Assembly: GCA_964454645.1 (NCBI GenBank)
Contig: CAYVTM010000003.1
Span: 124,001 to 188,000 of the forward strand
DNA length: 64,000 nt
From: CAYVTM01 sp964454645
GTDB taxonomy: Bacteria; Bacteroidota; Bacteroidia; Sphingobacteriales; Sphingobacteriaceae
Direction of reading: 5' to 3'
How positions within the stretch are numbered: position 1 is the first letter of the stretch; the number at the start of each line of letters is the position of its first letter. The notes under the pieces were generated by a model. The model did no database searches. It saw only the letters and a list, made by a program, of their open reading frames with translations, and was not told the DNA's origin. A program made the translations under genes and the position numbers. Positions 25,513 through 32,671 of the stretch are shown here, piece by piece.

Positions 25513-26124
25513 CTAAGTTTCTTTTCGAAGCCCTCTTATAAAGATACGGATAAGCTTCTTTTGCTTTGTGGTTATTTGGGTCAGTAATTCCTTGTCCAGC
25601 CCGAAGGTAACTTTGTTCGATCTCAGTAAGGCAAGTCGAATTCCTAACAAGGATTCATAAAGCAGCTCGGAATAGGATTTTAAGCTCTGAGTATTGAGGG
25701 AAAGCTTTTCGGAATCCTTTTTCAGACAATTATAGATGTATTTTTTCTGGATAAGCTCGCCGGTTTTAAAGACATTTACCAGATCAGGATGGTTCATAAT
25801 AGGAGATAGATGGGCGGGGTCGAGCAGAGTATAGTATTTCTCGATAAAGGATTGACGGAGTTCTACGGATAGGTTCAAACATTTCAAACTGTCGTTAATC
25901 GACTCTGTTTTGGCATTCAGCTCTTTTTCGGTTTCAGTAAGCAGATGTTCGAGTACGGCAGCATAAAGATTAATCTTATCGGGAAAATAATAATATAATA
26001 AGGCCTTCGAGATGTTTAAATCTCCGGCGATCTCATTCATCGTGGTCTTTGATAAGCCGAAATGGGCGAATCGTTTCAAAGCCACTTCAATAATCTGTTC
26101 CCTTTTTTTATCCCTTGCTTCCAT
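25513..26124 (-). CDS. TetR-family regulator, second paralogue
   Basis: A 203-residue TetR protein of the same length as its neighbour. Its HTH (IIEVALKRFAHFGLSKTTMNEIAGDLNISKALLYYYFPDKINLYAAV) is very close to the downstream copy. The ligand-binding half is much more diverged, which suggests tandem duplication followed by a change of inducer. Its target is unknown; with such a similar recognition helix it might bind the same operator at 25414. It is separated from the first copy by 114 bp holding that operator. I see no similar repeat directly in front of this gene. Confidence 0.87.
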   Translation of the reverse strand: MEARDKKREQIIEVALKRFAHFGLSKTTMNEIAGDLNISKALLYYYFPDKINLYAAVLEHLLTETEKELNAKTESINDSLKCLNLSVELRQSFIEKYYTLLDPAHLSPIMNHPDLVNVFKTGELIQKKYIYNCLKKDSEKLSLNTQSLKSYSELLYESLLGIRLALLRSNKVTFGLDKELLTQITTKQKKLIRIFIRGLRKET

Positions 26125-26216
26125 TTGCAGGGTTTAAAAATAGAAAATATATTGAACTCATCAGAATATAATTGGGCCCGGGTTTGAAATATCTATTAAT
26201 TAAACGAAATTCGGGC

Positions 26217-27233
26217 ATGTTAAAAATCCATAACGATCATTCCTTAAAGAAATATAATACGTTTGGCATTGATGTAAAGGCTAAATATTTTGCGAATGCT
26301 TATTCGGTAGAAGAGCTTATCGCATTGATACATTCCGGGGAAGCAAAAAATCTCCCTTTACTGGTTTTGGGCGGAGGAAGCAATCTCCTGCTGACAAAGG
26401 ATGTGCAGGCTTTTATAATTAAAATATCCATAAAGGGAATAGAAGTTAAAGAGGAGGAGAATGAGGTATATGTGAAAGCCGGTGCGGGTGAAGTTTGGAA
26501 TGATTTGGTTTTATTTACCGTAGGTAAAGGTTATCATGGATTGGAAAACCTGACCTTAATCCCCGGTTCGGTAGGAGCTTCTCCCATACAAAACATAGGA
26601 GCTTACGGGGTTGAGATGAAAGATTCCTTTTACTCTTTGGAGGCGTTGGAATTATCAACAGGAAAACTGAAAACCTTTTATAAAGAAGACTGTAAATTTG
26701 GATATCGGGAAAGTGTATTTAAGAATGAACTGAAAGGAAAGTATATCATTACTTCTGTGATTTTTAAATTGAACAAAAAGGCAGATTTACATTTACAATA
26801 TGGAGCTATTGAGGCAGAGTTGCAGGCAAGAGGGATCCTGAATCCTACAATTAAAGATGTGAGCGATGTGGTGGCACATATACGGGTGCATAAATTACCC
26901 GACCCTGCAACCATTGGAAATTCCGGCAGTTTCTTTAAAAACCCGGTAGTGTCGGAACAAATATTCCGGAATTTAATTTCCCGCTTCCCGGATATAGTAC
27001 ATTATCCTGCGGGCCAGGGTAGACATAAGCTTGCTGCCGGATGGATGATTGAACAATGTGGATGGAAAGGGAAGCAGGTAGGGCGTACCGGGACCTGGAA
27101 ACATCAGGCACTGGTGCTGGTCAATCATGGTGGAGCAGAAGGCAAAGAGATCTACGACTTTTCCGAAAGTATTATTCAGTCGGTGAAAGATAAATTCGGG
27201 GTCACACTCGAGCGTGAAGTGAATGTAATTTAA
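26217..27233 (+). CDS. murB: UDP-N-acetylenolpyruvoylglucosamine reductase
   Basis: A 338-residue FAD enzyme that reduces UDP-GlcNAc-enolpyruvate to UDP-MurNAc with NADPH in peptidoglycan synthesis. It has the N-terminal KKYNTFGIDVKA, the FAD-binding LVLGGGSNLLL and PGSVGASPIQNIGAYGVE, Arg in FGYRESVFK, the catalytic Ser in GNSGSFFKNP and the C-terminal Glu in LEREVNVI. The length and presence of the YRESVFK loop indicate the E. coli-like type I enzyme. The ATG at 26217 matches the family start; an in-frame TTG 45 bp upstream adds an unconserved extension. Confidence 0.95.
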   Translation: MLKIHNDHSLKKYNTFGIDVKAKYFANAYSVEELIALIHSGEAKNLPLLVLGGGSNLLLTKDVQAFIIKISIKGIEVKEEENEVYVKAGAGEVWNDLVLFTVGKGYHGLENLTLIPGSVGASPIQNIGAYGVEMKDSFYSLEALELSTGKLKTFYKEDCKFGYRESVFKNELKGKYIITSVIFKLNKKADLHLQYGAIEAELQARGILNPTIKDVSDVVAHIRVHKLPDPATIGNSGSFFKNPVVSEQIFRNLISRFPDIVHYPAGQGRHKLAAGWMIEQCGWKGKQVGRTGTWKHQALVLVNHGGAEGKEIYDFSESIIQSVKDKFGVTLEREVNVI

Positions 27234-27316
27234 TAGTTTTCATTTTTTTTCATATCAGGATGCGAACCATGCAACCTTTCTATTTCTGTTGAGTCTATAA
27301 GCCGAATATAAAAAAA

Positions 27317-27883
27317 TTGGACACGGGATATATCGATATTCACAAGCCCTTGGTCGAACGGTGTAAACAGGGAGATCGCAAAGCGCAATATGAATTATAC
27401 AAGCTGTATTCGAAAGCTATGTATAATGTATGCATGCGCATGGTCGGCCATGTGGGTGAAGCGGAAGATATTTTGCAGGAATCGTTCCTGGAAGCTTTTA
27501 GCAAGTTGTCGGAGTTCAGGGCAGAATCAACGTTTGGTGCCTGGTTAAAGCGGATCGTTATCAATCGTTCAATCAATTATCTGCGAAAGCGTAAGCTGAG
27601 TTTGTTCGAAGATATGAGTGAATTAGATGCTGTAACGGATGATGCTTATCTGATCGCAGAGGATGAAGAGCAGATTCAATACGATGTCCGGAAGGTGCAA
27701 AATGAAATCCAGTCCTTGCCCGATGGTTACCGTATGGTACTGAGCTTATACCTCCTCGAAGGTTATGATCATTCGGAGATCGCGCAGATATTAAAAATAA
27801 CGGAATCTACATCCAAGTCGCAGTTTAACCGTGCGAAGAAAAAATTAAAAGAAAACTTAAAAATTATGCGCTATGCAAGATAA
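27317..27883 (+). CDS. ECF-type RNA polymerase sigma factor
   Basis: A 188-residue sigma-70 family protein. Region 2 (MYNVCMRMVGHVGEAEDILQESFLEAF, then FRAESTFGAWLKRIVINRSINYLRKRK) and region 4 (LPDGYRMVLSLYLLEGYDHSEIAQILKITESTSKSQFNRAKKKLKE) are complete. The start appears to be TTG at 27317; no better ATG precedes region 2. The 3' end overlaps the next gene by 11 bp. The neighbours, a membrane protein and a DUF4097 protein, suggest a sigma/anti-sigma unit monitoring the envelope (inference). Confidence 0.88.
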   Translation: MDTGYIDIHKPLVERCKQGDRKAQYELYKLYSKAMYNVCMRMVGHVGEAEDILQESFLEAFSKLSEFRAESTFGAWLKRIVINRSINYLRKRKLSLFEDMSELDAVTDDAYLIAEDEEQIQYDVRKVQNEIQSLPDGYRMVLSLYLLEGYDHSEIAQILKITESTSKSQFNRAKKKLKENLKIMRYAR

Positions 27884-28415
27884 GTTCGAAGAGTTTGTGA
27901 AATCCTCCCGGAAAGAGCTTGATGTTCTTGAACCCCGGGAAGAACTTTGGAATAAGATTGAAAAAAAACTGAATGAGCAAAAGCCTTTAAATAAGCTAAG
28001 GGTGTATTATGTGGCAGCTTCTTTAGTTTTCTTGATGTTGCTTTCTTTTGTTGCTCTAACGTTAACCCGGAACGTTCAAAGCGATTCTGTTTCGCAATCG
28101 GAAAATATAATGCCCGGGCAAGAAGAAGCGGAAATGTATTATGCGGCTTTGATTGAGATAAAACGTAATGAGCTGGGGCATTTGAAAAATAATGACCCCG
28201 ATTTATACAAAGAGTTCGATCGTCAGTTGGAAAATATGCAAAGTATCTACAACCAATTGAAAAATGAAATGAAAGTGAGCCCGGATAAAGAATTGGTTTT
28301 AAAAGCCATGATCGAAAATTTACAAATACAATTGCAGGTTTTAAATCAGCAATTGGAAATAACGAATGAAGTGAAACATAAAAAACAAAGTGGAAATGAA
28401 AATAGGTCTATATAG
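27873..28415 (+). CDS. Membrane protein, probable anti-sigma factor
   Basis: A 180-residue protein. A cytoplasmic N-terminal segment (about 1-45, FEEFVKSSRKELDVLEPREELWNKIEKKL) leads to one membrane helix (VYYVAASLVFLMLLSFVALTLT). A periplasmic part follows that is rich in Glu, Gln and Asn with coiled-coil character (MENLQIQLQVLNQQLEITNE near the C-terminus). It has no recognised zinc anti-sigma motif. Its overlap with the sigma gene and its topology support an anti-sigma role, which remains inference. It overlaps the next gene by 20 nt. Confidence 0.65.
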   Translation: MQDKFEEFVKSSRKELDVLEPREELWNKIEKKLNEQKPLNKLRVYYVAASLVFLMLLSFVALTLTRNVQSDSVSQSENIMPGQEEAEMYYAALIEIKRNELGHLKNNDPDLYKEFDRQLENMQSIYNQLKNEMKVSPDKELVLKAMIENLQIQLQVLNQQLEITNEVKHKKQSGNENRSI

Positions 28416-29451
28416 TTTATTCCTGCTTGTAAGTATTACGAGTGCAGGCTTTGCAAAGCAAGGTTATGATAAAGATAAAACGATCAGTAAAAATTTTCAG
28501 GTTTCCGAAAGTGATTTGTTGAACATCGACAATCAATACGGGCAGGTTCATGTAAACACCTGGGAGAAAAACGAAATTGTGGTGGAAGTCCGTATCAATG
28601 CATCCCATCGTTCGGCATCACGTGCGCAGGATTTATTGGATAAAGTGAATATAAGCGATCACAGGATCGGCAATCAGATTTATTTAAAAACCACGATCGA
28701 TGGCTATGGCTTTTCATTTACTACGCGTGAAATGCTGTGTATCAATTACCTGATTTACATGCCCTCGAAAAATGCGCTGGTATTAAAAAATAAATTCGGA
28801 GATGTGTATCTCAGCAAACATACAGGTAGTGTAGAGATGAATGTATCTTATGGAAATGTACGTATCGATGAATTAAAAGGAGCCGATAAATTTGTGAAAG
28901 TTTCTTTCGGAAGTTTGTCGATCGTGTCGATTGAGCAGGGGCGTATCGATGTATCTTATTCTAAATTGAGTATCGATAAAGCAGGAACGATTGAAGTAAA
29001 CAATACTTTCGGGAAATCGGATATCGATCAGGTGCTGAATTTGAAACTGACACAAAAATATGGAAGTGTGGAATTAGCGAAAGTTTCTAAGCTTTCGGGA
29101 AGCGTTGAATTTGCTTCCATAGAATTGGATGAAATAGGAAAATCGATAGACCTGAATTTACGTTATTGTACAAATGTGGATATCCGCAGGATCGCAGCAG
29201 ATTTCGAATGGATAAAAATTGATGCCGGCTTCAGTAATTTGAATTTTAAAATTCATGAACAGAATATTTTCCAATTTGATATGCAGTTAAAACATGGAGA
29301 GTTCAGAAACGGATCTTTACTAACTCCCCTTGAAATGGTAAAAAGCAGCGACCAGAATAATATTCGAAAATCTTATAAAGGGAAATTCGGAAAAACCGGT
29401 CAGGCGCTCATCTATTTGAAAATAGATTATGGAAGTGTTAATTTCAGGTAA
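28396..29451 (+). CDS. DUF4097-like secreted beta-solenoid protein
   Basis: A protein of about 351 residues with a signal peptide (MKIGLYSLFLLVSITSAGFAKQ) and a repetitive beta-strand body: DNQYGQVHVNTW, NKFGDVYLSKHTG, VSYGNVRIDELKG, VSFGSLSIVSIE, NTFGKSDIDQV. Such alternating G-x-(V/I)-x-(V/I) strands are typical of the DUF4097/DUF4098 adhesin-like family, often encoded beside sigma/anti-sigma pairs in Bacteroidota. Function is unknown. The ATG at 28396 is preferred over a GTG at 28390. It starts inside the preceding gene, so translation is probably coupled. Confidence 0.72.
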   Translation: MKIGLYSLFLLVSITSAGFAKQGYDKDKTISKNFQVSESDLLNIDNQYGQVHVNTWEKNEIVVEVRINASHRSASRAQDLLDKVNISDHRIGNQIYLKTTIDGYGFSFTTREMLCINYLIYMPSKNALVLKNKFGDVYLSKHTGSVEMNVSYGNVRIDELKGADKFVKVSFGSLSIVSIEQGRIDVSYSKLSIDKAGTIEVNNTFGKSDIDQVLNLKLTQKYGSVELAKVSKLSGSVEFASIELDEIGKSIDLNLRYCTNVDIRRIAADFEWIKIDAGFSNLNFKIHEQNIFQFDMQLKHGEFRNGSLLTPLEMVKSSDQNNIRKSYKGKFGKTGQALIYLKIDYGSVNFR

Positions 29452-29512
29452 TTTTACGACTGAAAATATTAGCTTTCTTTACCGGAACCCCTTCCTTTTT
29501 GCCTCATTTATG

Positions 29513-29545
29513 TGATATAAATCAATAAATTACAATGTACTTTTA
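29513..29545 (+). promoter_or_regulatory. Fnr-like box and candidate promoter of the second sigma gene
   Basis: TGAT-ATAA-ATCA (29513-29524) repeats the palindrome seen in the cco promoters. TACTTTTA (29538-29545) is the same -7 form, but centred 23 bp away instead of 33. The predicted message would have a leader of about 120 nt. One such 8-base match is expected by chance in a window this size, so this copy is weaker evidence. Confidence 0.3.
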
Positions 29546-29605
29546 GAAAAAGCCTCTAAATTGATGTTACGACATGATGTTTATGTTTTATAACAAAAAA
29601 GTTAA

Positions 29606-29663
29606 ACAAGATTCTTGTATAATATGAAATTCTTGCTTAGATTTGTTCTAAACAAGAAAGGAG
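29606..29663 (+). promoter_or_regulatory. Structured leader with alternative hairpins ending at a Shine-Dalgarno
   Basis: Two stem-loops can form. ACAAGA pairs with TCTTGT (29606-29618). TTCTTGCTTAGA pairs with TCTAAACAAGAA (29630-29658, 11 of 12 pairs, 5-nt loop). The CAAGA/TCTTG arms are interchangeable, so the helices could swap partners. The second stem runs into AAGGAG (29658-29663), 6 nt before the ATG, and could mask ribosome binding. Confidence 0.4.
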
Positions 29664-29669
29664 ACACTG

Positions 29670-30221
29670 ATGACAAGACCTGAATTTAATGAAATGGTGA
29701 TTAAGCAAAGCGGATCATTAAGGACTTACGCGCTTCATTTTACGCACGATAGCGATGATGCTGACGATTTAGTACAGGATACCATGTTGAAGGCAATTAC
29801 CTATTATACAAAATTTGCAGAAGGAACGAATTTAAAGGGCTGGTTATATACGATTATGAAGAATACCTTCATTAATAATTATCGTAGGATTACCAAAATT
29901 AATACCTTGGTTACCAAATCCGATGAGATATCTTCGGCGAACTTATTATACAGCTCGAGCGGAAACGCTGCAGAGGGTAAATTTGTAATGGATGACATTC
30001 GTAAGGCATTGAATGCGCTGGCACCTGAATACAAAATCCCCTTTACCATGTATTTCGAAGGATATAAATATCATGAGATTGCCGGGCATCTGGATATTCC
30101 GATTGGTACGGTAAAAACACGTATCCACGTAGCACGTAAATTGCTGAAAGGGCGTTTGAAAACTTACGAACGAAGCTTCTCTAAAAGCAAACAAGAGGAA
30201 GCATCGATATTTGAAGATTAA
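29670..30221 (+). CDS. RNA polymerase sigma factor, ECF type
   Basis: A 183-residue sigma-70 family protein. Region 2: SLRTYALHFTHDSDDADDLVQDTMLKAITYYTKFAEGTNLKGWLYTIMKNTFINNYRR. Region 4: LNALAPEYKIPFTMYFEGYKYHEIAGHLDIPIGTVKTRIHVARKLLK. It belongs to a conserved stand-alone Bacteroidota ECF group with no adjacent anti-sigma gene here. The ATG at 29670 is supported by a rare good Shine-Dalgarno AAGGAG and follows a structured leader. An Fnr-like box lies upstream. The C-terminus (SFSKSKQEEASIFED) is charged. It ends before a strong terminator. Confidence 0.88.
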   Translation: MTRPEFNEMVIKQSGSLRTYALHFTHDSDDADDLVQDTMLKAITYYTKFAEGTNLKGWLYTIMKNTFINNYRRITKINTLVTKSDEISSANLLYSSSGNAAEGKFVMDDIRKALNALAPEYKIPFTMYFEGYKYHEIAGHLDIPIGTVKTRIHVARKLLKGRLKTYERSFSKSKQEEASIFED

Positions 30222-30240
30222 AAACAATTACGATTTTATC

Positions 30241-30270
30241 AAAAGCCATCCAACTTAGGATGGCTTTTTT
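30241..30270 (+). terminator. Rho-independent terminator after the second sigma gene
   Basis: AAAAGCCATCC, a 6-nt loop, GGATGGCTTTT and a T-run to 30270. It lies 20 bp past the stop codon. Confidence 0.85.
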
Positions 30271-30281
30271 GTTTTTAATGT

Positions 30282-30357
30282 TCCTGAAGCTGGGCCCGAA
30301 GGAGCGCCCTCCCGACTAAAAAGTCGGGAGGCTCTGACCGGCCGAGCTATTCATGGA
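30282..30357 (-). pseudogene. tRNA-like relic related to tRNA-Asn
   Basis: Read on the minus strand, this begins TCCATGAATAGCTC and ends CCCAGCTTCAGGA, close to the ends of the intact tRNA-Asn 75 bp away. The acceptor 5' strand has an extra base and the T stem is mismatched (GCTCC against CCAGC). The anticodon arm is replaced by a 10-bp perfect hairpin (30308-30331) around TTTT, giving no 7-nt anticodon loop. It is unlikely to be a working tRNA. Confidence 0.65.
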
Positions 30358-30395
30358 GAAATCAGGTGTGTGATATACTGGATTTAGGAAACGAA

Positions 30396-30423
30396 AAAAG
30401 GGTTACATTTCTGCAACCCTTTT
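30396..30423 (-). terminator. Terminator of tRNA-Asn
   Basis: AAAAGGGTT and AACCCTTTT, 9-bp arms around 10 nt. On the minus strand the stem is followed by further Ts, and it starts 7 bp beyond the tRNA 3' end. It separates the tRNA from the relic. Confidence 0.7.
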
Positions 30424-30430
30424 ATTCTTG

Positions 30431-30504
30431 CTCCTGAAGCTGGGCTCGAACCAGCGACCCTCTGATTAACAGTCAGATGCTCTAACCAGCTGAGCTATTC
30501 AGGA
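30431..30504 (-). tRNA. tRNA-Asn (anticodon GTT)
   Basis: Folded by eye on the minus strand: acceptor TCCTGAA/TTCAGGA, D arm GCTC-AGCTGGTTA-GAGC, anticodon arm TCTGA-CTGTTAA-TCAGA with GTT, T arm GCTGG-TTCGAGC-CCAGC, and discriminator G as expected for Asn. All stems pair fully. CCA is not encoded. Confidence 0.95.
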
Positions 30505-30618
30505 ATCATTCTCCAAAAGCCCCGGCATTTCTACAAATACCTCGGTTTTGGGATTGCAATATTAGGGTATTAAAATTAATTATGCAATATTTGCGCTGAA
30601 AAAATTATAAATTTAAGT

Positions 30619-31542
30619 ATGAGTTTAGTTGTTATTGGTACCGTTGCTTTTGATGCGATTGAAACCCCTTTTGGGAAAACAGATAAAATTGTCGGAGGGG
30701 CAGCGACTTACGCGAGCTTGGCGGCTTCATATTTTTATGATCAAACAAAAATTGTTGCTGTAGTAGGTGACGATTTTTTGCAAAAAGATATCGAAGTTTT
30801 ATCTAATCATGGTATAGATGTAGAAGGTTTACAGGTTAAAAAAGGCGAAAAATCATTCTTTTGGTCAGGAAAATATCATAATGACCTAAACTCCAGGGAT
30901 ACTTTAACTACCGAATTAAATGTTTTGGCAGATTTCGACCCCATTATTCCGGAGTCGTATCAGAATTGTGATTTCCTGATGTTGGGAAATCTTACTCCGC
31001 AGGTTCAGCAAACGGTAATTGACCGTATTCGCCAACGCCCTAAACTGGTGGTTTTGGATACCATGAATTTTTGGATGGATGTTGCGCTGGATGATTTATT
31101 GAATGTCTTGAAGAGGGTAGATCTACTTACCATAAACGATGCAGAGGCAAGACAGTTGTCTGGTGAATACTCTTTAGTGAAAGCTGCCCATAAAATTTTG
31201 AAAATGGGACCTAAATATTTAATCATCAAAAAGGGGGAGCACGGAGCTTTATTATTTCATGAAAATTATGTGTTCTCTGCTCCTGCGCTTCCTTTAGAAG
31301 AAGTGTTCGATCCGACAGGTGCCGGTGATACCTTTGCAGGCGGATTTATCGGGTATCTGGCAAAAAGTGGCGATATATCATTCGAAAATATGAAACGGGC
31401 TATTATCTACGGTTCTGCAATGGCTTCCTTTTGTGTAGAGAAATTTGGAACGGAACGTATTATGAATTTATCGGAGGAAGAGCTAAGCCATCGTATCCGC
31501 GAATTTGTGAGCCTATCACATTTTGATATTCTCCTGAAATAA
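30619..31542 (+). CDS. PfkB-family carbohydrate or nucleoside kinase
   Basis: A 307-residue ribokinase-fold sugar kinase. It has VIGTVAFDAIETPFG at the N-terminus, the GGAATYASLAAS substrate segment and the C-terminal catalytic signature DPTGAGDTFAGGFIGYLA with its Asp base. A single MLGNLTPQVQ segment and long insertions do not match ribokinase, fructokinase or adenosine kinase closely enough to name a substrate. It has its own short leader and is followed by a terminator, so it is monocistronic. Confidence 0.88.
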   Translation: MSLVVIGTVAFDAIETPFGKTDKIVGGAATYASLAASYFYDQTKIVAVVGDDFLQKDIEVLSNHGIDVEGLQVKKGEKSFFWSGKYHNDLNSRDTLTTELNVLADFDPIIPESYQNCDFLMLGNLTPQVQQTVIDRIRQRPKLVVLDTMNFWMDVALDDLLNVLKRVDLLTINDAEARQLSGEYSLVKAAHKILKMGPKYLIIKKGEHGALLFHENYVFSAPALPLEEVFDPTGAGDTFAGGFIGYLAKSGDISFENMKRAIIYGSAMASFCVEKFGTERIMNLSEEELSHRIREFVSLSHFDILLK

Positions 31543-31580
31543 AAAAAGCAGGGTATTAATTCTGCTTTAATAATATATGG

Positions 31581-31606
31581 AATAGCCTAATGTAGGCTAT
31601 TTTTTT
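31581..31606 (+). terminator. Terminator of the PfkB-kinase gene
   Basis: AATAGCCTA, 3 nt, TAGGCTATT and a T-run. It overlaps the stop codon of the convergent lipoprotein gene. Confidence 0.8.
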
Positions 31607-32136
31607 GCTTCTTCTATCGCTTTATTTTTTGCTTCAAACTCTTTAATCATTTCAGCAGGATCTTTACCTAAATATTTTATGGATGCTTCGGCATCTTCTT
31701 TTAGATGATGATTGGGATAGCTCTCGATAAATTGAGTATAATAAGAGGCTGCTTTCTCTAAATCGCCCAACTGGTTTTCCGAAATAAATCCGCATAAGAA
31801 TAAACTTTCCGGGCTCTTGTCATAATCGGGATAGTTTGTATAAATAAATTGATACGTATTGATGGCACGGATATGCATATTGAGGGAGTTAGCAATTTCG
31901 GCACTTTTGAATAAAAATTCTGCGGCATTCTTATCCTCTTTATACGTATGTGCAAAAGATTCGTATCGGCCGATCAATGCTGAGGCTATGGAATCTTTGT
32001 TAAGCAAATCGTTTTTCTCGAATAATTGCTTTTCCATTTGCTTGATTTTACTGAAATCGTTGTCTTTTTCGTTGGTACATGCTGTAAAGCCTAATAATAA
32101 TAGGGCAAACATGAGGCCATTAAACTTTGTTCTCAT
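31597..32136 (-). CDS. TPR-like lipoprotein
   Basis: A 179-residue protein. The signal sequence MRTKFNGLMFALLLLGFTAC ends in a lipobox-like GFTAC, so the mature N-terminus is probably lipidated Cys20. The body is helical with tetratricopeptide-like repeats (AAEFLFKSAEIANSLNMHIRAINTYQFIY; ESLFLCGFISENQLGDLEKAASYYTQFIESYPNH). This resembles the BamD/YbgF style of scaffold, though shorter. No partner is evident. The gene is divergent from the HYC gene, whose promoter lies between them. Confidence 0.7.
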   Translation of the reverse strand: MRTKFNGLMFALLLLGFTACTNEKDNDFSKIKQMEKQLFEKNDLLNKDSIASALIGRYESFAHTYKEDKNAAEFLFKSAEIANSLNMHIRAINTYQFIYTNYPDYDKSPESLFLCGFISENQLGDLEKAASYYTQFIESYPNHHLKEDAEASIKYLGKDPAEMIKEFEAKNKAIEEAKK

Positions 32137-32169
32137 AATAATACTATTTTAAGCCTCTAAATTAGGCAT

Positions 32170-32199
32170 TTTGATTCTAAAAACTTAGTTTTAACTTTG
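32170..32199 (+). promoter_or_regulatory. Bacteroidota-type promoter of the HYC gene
   Basis: TTTG (32170-32173), an 18-bp spacer, then TAACTTTG (32192-32199). Both boxes match the -33/-7 consensus exactly. The transcription start should fall near 32206. This rules out a TTG start at 32197 for the next gene and supports the ATG at 32212. Confidence 0.6.
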
Positions 32200-32211
32200 T
32201 ATCATTCAAGA

Positions 32212-32595
32212 ATGAAAAAACTGTTCCTCATAGGCTTTGCTTGTTACCTGTTGTTAAACACAATAGGCTATCAGGTTTATGCACATTTCTGTGGGGAAGA
32301 ATTACAAGAAACAAGCTTACTGATTAAGTCAGCTCCGGCTTGCTGTCCTGATGAAAAAGCAGCTGAACCCGATGATTGTTGCACAGAAGAGCAGGTTCAG
32401 TTTGTGATTGAAGATCAATATCTGAAAACTCAGGTCGAGCAGTCTTTTTTTAGTCCTGTTTTTGTAATTGCCTTATCGAATTATTCCACGTTTTTTCAAA
32501 CAGGAACGTATCATAACATTTCTACTTATCAGAATCAGGCATTCGTCCTGAAAGATATATCCCCGCAGGTACTCTTACAGATTTTCCGTATTTGA
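32212..32595 (+). CDS. HYC_CC_PP-like secreted small protein
   Basis: A 127-residue protein with an N-terminal hydrophobic segment (LFLIGFACYLLLNTIGYQVYA). It is followed at once by H25-F26-C27 and two vicinal cysteine pairs, C44-C45 and C56-C57, in an acidic segment (EKAAEPDDCCTEE). The H-(Y/F)-C and CC pattern is that of the HYC_CC_PP family, which often precedes TonB receptors for metals; the C-terminal PP is not evident. A periplasmic soft-metal ligand or chaperone is likely (inference). A TonB-receptor gene and an HMA protein gene follow. Confidence 0.65.
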   Translation: MKKLFLIGFACYLLLNTIGYQVYAHFCGEELQETSLLIKSAPACCPDEKAAEPDDCCTEEQVQFVIEDQYLKTQVEQSFFSPVFVIALSNYSTFFQTGTYHNISTYQNQAFVLKDISPQVLLQIFRI

Positions 32596-32607
32596 ATTTT
32601 TTTGATG

Positions 32608-32627
32608 GAATAACGCTTTCGTTATTC
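32608..32627 (+). other. Hairpin between the HYC and TonB-receptor genes
   Basis: GAATAACG, CTTT, CGTTATTC: 8-bp perfect stem 12 bp after the HYC stop. No T-run follows for about 15 bp. It is a possible attenuator or message-processing site within one operon. Confidence 0.45.
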
Positions 32628-32671
32628 GAGCAATTTCAGAATTAATTTTTTTAATTAATTACATCAAAAAA

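Noticed and set aside
30308..30331. Simple transcription terminator
   Set aside because: The stem is perfect but lacks a T-run and is flanked by tRNA-like sequence on both sides, so the tRNA relic explains it better.
32197..32211. Longer HYC protein starting at a TTG at 32197
   Set aside because: The TTG is inside the TAACTTTG promoter element; the ATG at 32212 gives a standard signal sequence.
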